From Pedobacter sp. B4-66 (GTDB lineage Bacteria; Bacteroidota; Bacteroidia; Sphingobacteriales; Sphingobacteriaceae), in the NCBI RefSeq assembly GCF_018492665.1, contig NZ_JAFVME010000009.1, positions 1 to 64,000 on the forward strand: a stretch of DNA of 64,000 nt, given 5' to 3'. Below, piece after piece: positions 60,394 through 64,000 of the stretch; the stretch's first letter is position 1, and each line of letters begins with the position of its first letter. The position numbers and the translations under genes were made by a program. Below the pieces are notes generated by a model, which was given only the letters and a program-made list of their open reading frames with translations, was not told where the DNA came from and searched no databases.

Positions 60394-60815
60394 AATAGTT
60401 TAGTTATGTTTTAACTAAAATTAGAAAATTAAACACTCATATCAAAGAATTGTTTTTAGAGAAATTCAAAAAAGTGGCTGCCCATCCAGACATAACCACT
60501 TTTAACCTAAATTTAACCTGTTATAGGAATCCCTTTGACAGACATTAACCATGAGTCCACTTGAACTTGATACAAAGTTGTTAATTATAAAACCACCTAT
60601 CAACCAGCTCCTTTAACTTCAGTAAATATTATGACGAGCGATAAACTTCTCCATTTATAATTTGCCTAAGCATCTACAAAACACCAATACGCAAAATATT
60701 ATTTGCATACAAACACCATTGCCATTATTACTCTAGCTATCTCCACTTATCAAATATTATTATATATTTGCAGCAACTAATTCTGAAAAGTTGCCGGGAA
60801 CAATAAAATTGTTAA
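60394..60815. other. Intergenic region between mscL and an Lrp-type gene
   Basis: No gene is evident in this 422-bp divergent region. It contains the mscL promoter and a loose stem AAAAGTGG/CCACTTTT (60470-60503) with an 18-nt loop. A TATATTTG box occurs at about 60763-60770, upstream of the Lrp-type gene, and may be its -7 element. Confidence 0.5.
60416..60445 (-). promoter_or_regulatory. Candidate promoter of mscL
   Basis: TTG, 19 nt, TAATTTTA on the minus strand; one mismatch from TAnnTTTG and ideal spacing. Confidence 0.6.
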
Positions 60816-61298
60816 ATGGAAACTATGCTTAAATTCCCAGAATTAGACTCAATAGATATTGAGATCTTAATGCTTTTACAAGAAAATGCAGAGATGCCAG
60901 TAAAGCAAATTGCTAATAAGGTATACAGATCAGAATCAACAACGCACGAAAGAATAAAATCTTTAAGAAGTAGAGGCATTATAAAATCTTCGATCGTGTT
61001 GCTCGATTTGAAAAAGCTCCAACAGATATTAACCGTTTATACTCTTGTTCAACTAAATGATCATTCTGCTGAGGCATTAAATAATTTTCATAAGGCAGTT
61101 TCCACATTCGATGAGGTAATGGAATGTTATCATACAGCAGGAGATTTTGATTTCCAGCTTAAAGTGGTTACAACCAGTTCAGCGGCCTACTATAATTTTT
61201 TGAATACAAAGCTCGGACTTATACCTCATTTAGGCGGTGTGCGTTCTTTTATAGTAATAGCAGAACATAAACACGTCACCGCTTATAAACTTTCCTAA
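60816..61298 (+). CDS. Lrp/AsnC family transcriptional regulator
   Basis: A 160-residue regulator with N-terminal helix-turn-helix (VKQIANKVYRSESTTHERIKSL) and a C-terminal RAM effector domain (MECYHTAGDFDFQLKVVTTS). Distinct from the Lrp-type protein at 43941. A second ATG three codons in is also possible as start. No neighbour gives a clue to the target; rpoN lies downstream on the same strand with its own promoter. Confidence 0.9.
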   Translation: METMLKFPELDSIDIEILMLLQENAEMPVKQIANKVYRSESTTHERIKSLRSRGIIKSSIVLLDLKKLQQILTVYTLVQLNDHSAEALNNFHKAVSTFDEVMECYHTAGDFDFQLKVVTTSSAAYYNFLNTKLGLIPHLGGVRSFIVIAEHKHVTAYKLS

Positions 61299-61441
61299 AT
61301 CAATGTTTACTCATATAACCTCCATCCGAAGTTATAATTCTCAAAAATCAATTATTGTAAAGTAGAAGAAATATTTCGCTAAAAACGACTAATACATTTC
61401 GCGCTGTTTATCAGCTATTTTCTATAATAAAATTGTGGCAA

Positions 61442-61473
61442 TTGCTATAATATGAACGAAATGCGTATTTTTG
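61442..61473 (+). promoter_or_regulatory. Candidate promoter of rpoN
   Basis: TTG, 21 nt, TATTTTTG; the -7 box is a perfect TAnnTTTG match and ends 35 bp before the rpoN ATG. Confidence 0.6.
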
Positions 61474-61508
61474 AAACAGGTATATAAAATTACCTATCCA
61501 CTTACTCT

Positions 61509-62981
61509 ATGCTTAAACAACATTTACAACAAAAACTCCTTCAAAAATTATCACCTCAGCAAATTCAATTTATAAAATTGCTGCAGGTCCCCACTGTTGC
61601 TTTAGATACTAGGATTAAGGAAGAACTGGAAGAAAATCCGGCTCTGGAAGACCCAAGCTTGATGATTGCAGAAGAACCTAAAAGTGAATATGATGATTTA
61701 AATGATACCCCAGACGATTTTGATGGCGGACCAAAGGAAGAAAGTGTTGATGAATTTAATGTAGATGATTATTTACAGGATGATAGTGTAAATGACTATA
61801 GCACATCGTATAACAACAATGATGACGATGATGAGAAAAAAGAAACCCCTATTGCCATTGAAAGCACCTTTTTTGAAAGCCTACAAGAACAATTAGACCT
61901 TGTTCCCTTATCTGATCAGGACTTTATTATTGGCAAACAAATTATAGGAAGCCTGGATGATGATGGTTACCTACGACGCCCCATTACCTCTATGATCGAT
62001 GATCTTGCTTTTTCACAAAATGTAATGGTTGAAGAAGAGGATGTTCTAGAAATGCTTAAAGTTATTCAGGCATTTGACCCTCCTGGTATTGCTGCTCGCG
62101 ATTTGCAAGAATGTTTAACACTTCAGTTAAAGCGTAAAGATCCTAATAATCCAATTATCCTAAAAGCTATAGAAATTGTAGAGAACTATCTAGATGAGTT
62201 TACAAAAAAGCATTATGATAAGCTAGAAAAATCATTAGGCTTAAGTAGTGAGGATCTTAAAGAAATAATTGCAGAAATATTAAGGCTTAACCCTAAACCG
62301 GGAGATTCTAATCAGATAACGACTAAGCAATTGCAAGTTATACCTGACTTTCATGTTTCAAACAATGATGGGGTCTTGATACTTACACTTAATTCAAAAA
62401 ATGCACCAGAATTAAGAGTTAGCCGCTCTTACATTGATATGTTTGATCACTATGATAAGGCATCTCAAAAAGACAAAAAAATGAAAGAGGCAGTTCAGTT
62501 TGTAAAACAAAAACTGGACTCTGCAAAATGGTTTATTGATGCGATCAAACAAAGGCAACAAACCTTGCTGAAAACCATGAATGCCATCATGCAATATCAA
62601 TATGAATATTTGCTTACCGGGGATGAGCGCAAAATGCGTCCAATGATCTTAAAAGACATTGCCGATAAAATAGATATGGATATTTCTACGGTTTCGAGAG
62701 TTGCCAATTCAAAATATGTGCAAACAGAATTTGGCACTTTTCTATTAAAATCTTTCTTCTCAGAAGCAATTCAAACCGAAAGTGGTGAAGAAGTTTCTAA
62801 CAAAGAGGTTAAGAAAATCCTTGAAGACTGCATTGGCAATGAGGATAAACGTAAACCCCTTGCTGATGAAAAGCTTACTGAAATACTTAAAGATAGAGGA
62901 TATAACATTGCCCGCAGAACTGTTGCGAAATATAGAGAGCAGATGAATATTCCGGTTGCCCGCTTGAGAAAAGAGCTTTAA
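61509..62981 (+). CDS. rpoN: RNA polymerase sigma-54 factor
   Basis: The 490-residue sigma-54 begins with a glutamine/leucine-rich activator-contact region (LKQHLQQKLLQKLSPQQIQFIKLLQVP), followed by a very acidic linker (about 55-115, with NNDDDDEKKE), the core-binding region, the helix-turn-helix ISTVSRVANSKYVQTEFGTF and, near the end, the RpoN box ARRTVAKYRE that contacts the -24 promoter element. Length matches Bacteroidota RpoN. No bacterial enhancer-binding activator lies in the window. Receiver-type genes converge on it. Confidence 0.96.
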   Translation: MLKQHLQQKLLQKLSPQQIQFIKLLQVPTVALDTRIKEELEENPALEDPSLMIAEEPKSEYDDLNDTPDDFDGGPKEESVDEFNVDDYLQDDSVNDYSTSYNNNDDDDEKKETPIAIESTFFESLQEQLDLVPLSDQDFIIGKQIIGSLDDDGYLRRPITSMIDDLAFSQNVMVEEEDVLEMLKVIQAFDPPGIAARDLQECLTLQLKRKDPNNPIILKAIEIVENYLDEFTKKHYDKLEKSLGLSSEDLKEIIAEILRLNPKPGDSNQITTKQLQVIPDFHVSNNDGVLILTLNSKNAPELRVSRSYIDMFDHYDKASQKDKKMKEAVQFVKQKLDSAKWFIDAIKQRQQTLLKTMNAIMQYQYEYLLTGDERKMRPMILKDIADKIDMDISTVSRVANSKYVQTEFGTFLLKSFFSEAIQTESGEEVSNKEVKKILEDCIGNEDKRKPLADEKLTEILKDRGYNIARRTVAKYREQMNIPVARLRKEL

Positions 62982-62990
62982 TTTTTTTTA

Positions 62991-63458
62991 CTACAAATTA
63001 TTTTGTCTTAGTAAAAACTCTAATTGCTTATTTGCTAATATAAGCTGTTGGGTAAGTTCCCTGTTTTCTTTTCTTAAAGAATATATTTCAAAGGCTTTTT
63101 CTATGTTGATCCTCAAATCTTCATCCATCCAGGGTTTCTGAATATATTTATAAACTTGTCCCCTATTTATTGCATCGATAACGGCATTTATATCCGCATA
63201 TCCTGTAAGGAGTATTCTTATCGGATCTGGAAAGTCAGGCAAGATAGATTCTAAGAATTCAATACCAGTCATAACCGGCATTCTTTGATCTGTAATTACA
63301 ACATGGATATCCTCTACTGTCTCTAGGATTCTCCTTCCTTCCATAGCAGATTCTGCTGTATAAACATTAAATACCCTCCTAAATCCAGCTTTAAAAGAGT
63401 TTAGATTATGAAGTTCATCATCTACATATAAAACGTTTATTGAAGCACCACTACTCAT
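62991..63458 (-). CDS. Response regulator with C-terminal coiled coil
   Basis: A 155-residue receiver protein: acidic YVDDE, phosphoacceptor VVITDQRMPVMTG (Asp near 56), conserved Thr in LLTGYADINAVIDAIN, and Lys in YIQKPW. The C-terminal 40 residues (SLRKENRELTQQLILANKQLEFLLRQ) form a coiled coil. This receiver subtype (with RMP and GYAD) is often found on HD-GYP or GGDEF proteins; here it stands alone. It ends 9 bp from rpoN (convergent), and a paralogue follows upstream. Confidence 0.88.
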   Translation of the reverse strand: MSSGASINVLYVDDELHNLNSFKAGFRRVFNVYTAESAMEGRRILETVEDIHVVITDQRMPVMTGIEFLESILPDFPDPIRILLTGYADINAVIDAINRGQVYKYIQKPWMDEDLRINIEKAFEIYSLRKENRELTQQLILANKQLEFLLRQNNL

Positions 63459-63795
63459 AATCTCCGAAATGTTTTTTGTTAAATATATTACTTTTATAAG
63501 TTTTAATGAAGTTATTTAGCTTAAAAATTATTTTTCAGTACAACTATATAATTATATTACTTAATAGTTTGATTCGAATTCTAAACTCTTTGTTTTCCGA
63601 ATGATCACCCGAAAAATCTCTTCTGCCAATTGTAAAAATTTCCGCTGCGCATATACACCTTCTCACATACTTCTTGATACGGACTTTCGTCTTTACATAT
63701 CATAGTGCAAAGGTAATCTGCGGTTCAAAAAATTTGGTCTTTTTTATGTCAATTACGTAAACGCTATTAATTGCATCTCCAATTAAAGACGGTAC
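63459..63795. other. Intergenic region between two receiver genes
   Basis: An A/T-rich spacer of 337 bp between the two paralogous receiver genes on the minus strand. It holds a TACCTTTG box (minus strand, 63708-63715) followed 4 nt later by a 32-codon open frame, listed separately. No other feature is visible. Confidence 0.5.
63605..63703 (-). CDS. Candidate 32-residue small protein
   Basis: A minus-strand frame starting MICKDESPYQEVCEKVYMRS and ending NWQKRFFG, right behind a TACCTTTG box (4 nt to the ATG). The peptide has mixed charged and aromatic residues that look coding rather than random, but no family is recognised with certainty; the last part faintly resembles IS66-type small transposase helper proteins, so a remnant is possible. 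Coding status unproven. Confidence 0.3.
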   Translation of the reverse strand: MICKDESPYQEVCEKVYMRSGNFYNWQKRFFG

Positions 63796-64000
63796 CTACG
63801 ACAGTAATTTTTGTCTCAACATAAACTCTAGTTGTTCATTAACTACTAGAAGTTCATTGGTTAATTCCTTGTTTCTTTCTCTTAAAGAAAACACCTCAAA
63901 TGCTTTTTCAAGAGCCGACTGAAGATCTGCTTCCTCCCAAGGTTTAGTAAGATATAAATAAACCTGCCCTTTATTTATCGCTTCAATTACCGCATTTATA
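63796..64000 (-). CDS. Response regulator, partial at window end
   Basis: The C-terminal 67 codons of a receiver protein are visible up to the window edge; the start lies beyond it. The translated end (INAVIEAINKGQVYLYLTKPW, then DLQSALEKAFEVFSLRERNKEL) aligns closely to the end of the receiver protein at 62991, including the Lys of KPW and the final coiled coil (LVVNEQLEFMLRQ). The two are tandem paralogues in the same direction. Confidence 0.82.
   Translation of the reverse strand, partial: INAVIEAINKGQVYLYLTKPWEEADLQSALEKAFEVFSLRERNKELTNELLVVNEQLEFMLRQKLLS

Noticed and set aside
1..64000. tRNA, rRNA, CRISPR array or complete insertion sequence
   Set aside because: No cloverleaf-like sequence, rRNA motif, regular spacer-repeat array or transposase with terminal repeats was found by eye. 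A dedicated search (tRNAscan, Infernal, ISfinder) would be decisive.

Overview
The window looks like a chromosome segment of a Bacteroidota member, most likely a Sphingobacteriaceae (Pedobacter-like) bacterium. Reasons: low G+C content; Bacteroidota-type promoters (TTG, about 19 nt, TAnnTTTG) in place of E. coli-type ones; few Shine-Dalgarno sites; and Bacteroidota marker genes such as a futalosine-pathway mqnC, type B L31, LytTR/LytS pairs, DUF3857 and DUF5723 proteins, and a one-component Isc cluster. No rRNA, tRNA, CRISPR array, intact insertion sequence or prophage is visible. Genus is an inference.

Layout. 1-4 kb: minus-strand operon ubiX-mtaB-lgt-inositol monophosphatase, with an intrinsic terminator just upstream of ubiX that suggests either attenuation or a small RNA. 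4.6-14.4 kb: accessory carbohydrate region with a sulfatase, a resolvase-domain protein, a receiver protein, an AraC regulator, a GH29 alpha-fucosidase, a GH109-type enzyme and a tandem SGNH esterase. This fits degradation of a fucosylated, sulfated or acylated glycan; no SusC/SusD is present. 14.5-18.4 kb: two DUF3857/transglutaminase-like proteins, one lacking catalytic residues. 18.4-18.9 kb: convergent intergenic region with a near-perfect 20-bp-arm palindrome. 18.9-24.3 kb: M16 peptidase pair, mqnC, two ferritin-like secreted proteins. 24.4-28.2 kb: LytTR regulator plus a beta-propeller LytS kinase.

28.5-35.6 kb: small acidic protein, GNAT-like protein, XRE regulator, then mpl-prmA-tpiA-GlmU-like, rpmE2 and methylmalonyl-CoA epimerase. 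35.7-43.9 kb: iscS-iscU-iscA, acyl-CoA synthetase, lysS, small proteins, thioredoxin-like protein and ung. 43.9-47.6 kb: Lrp regulator, a DtxR/MntR regulator with a clear palindromic operator over its promoter, an Nramp transporter fused to a universal stress domain, and smpB. 47.6-54.3 kb: pcm, priA, DUF423 protein, and an operon of an unknown envelope protein with a DUF5723 outer-membrane protein. 54.3-55.9 kb: rpmH-rnpA-yidD-tsaB. rpmH (52 codons) is short but certain.

56-64 kb: four-gene operon of a LiaF-like membrane protein, DUF4288 protein, LytS kinase and LytTR regulator, probably envelope-stress sensing; chaN-like protein and mscL; a second Lrp regulator; rpoN; and two paralogous receiver proteins, the second cut by the window end. 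The most interesting items are the MntR operator with the MntH-USP fusion, the palindromes and terminator-linked leader regions, the duplicated C-terminal modules of the fucosidase, the active/inactive transglutaminase pair, and TAnnTTTG boxes placed 3-4 nt before start codons.
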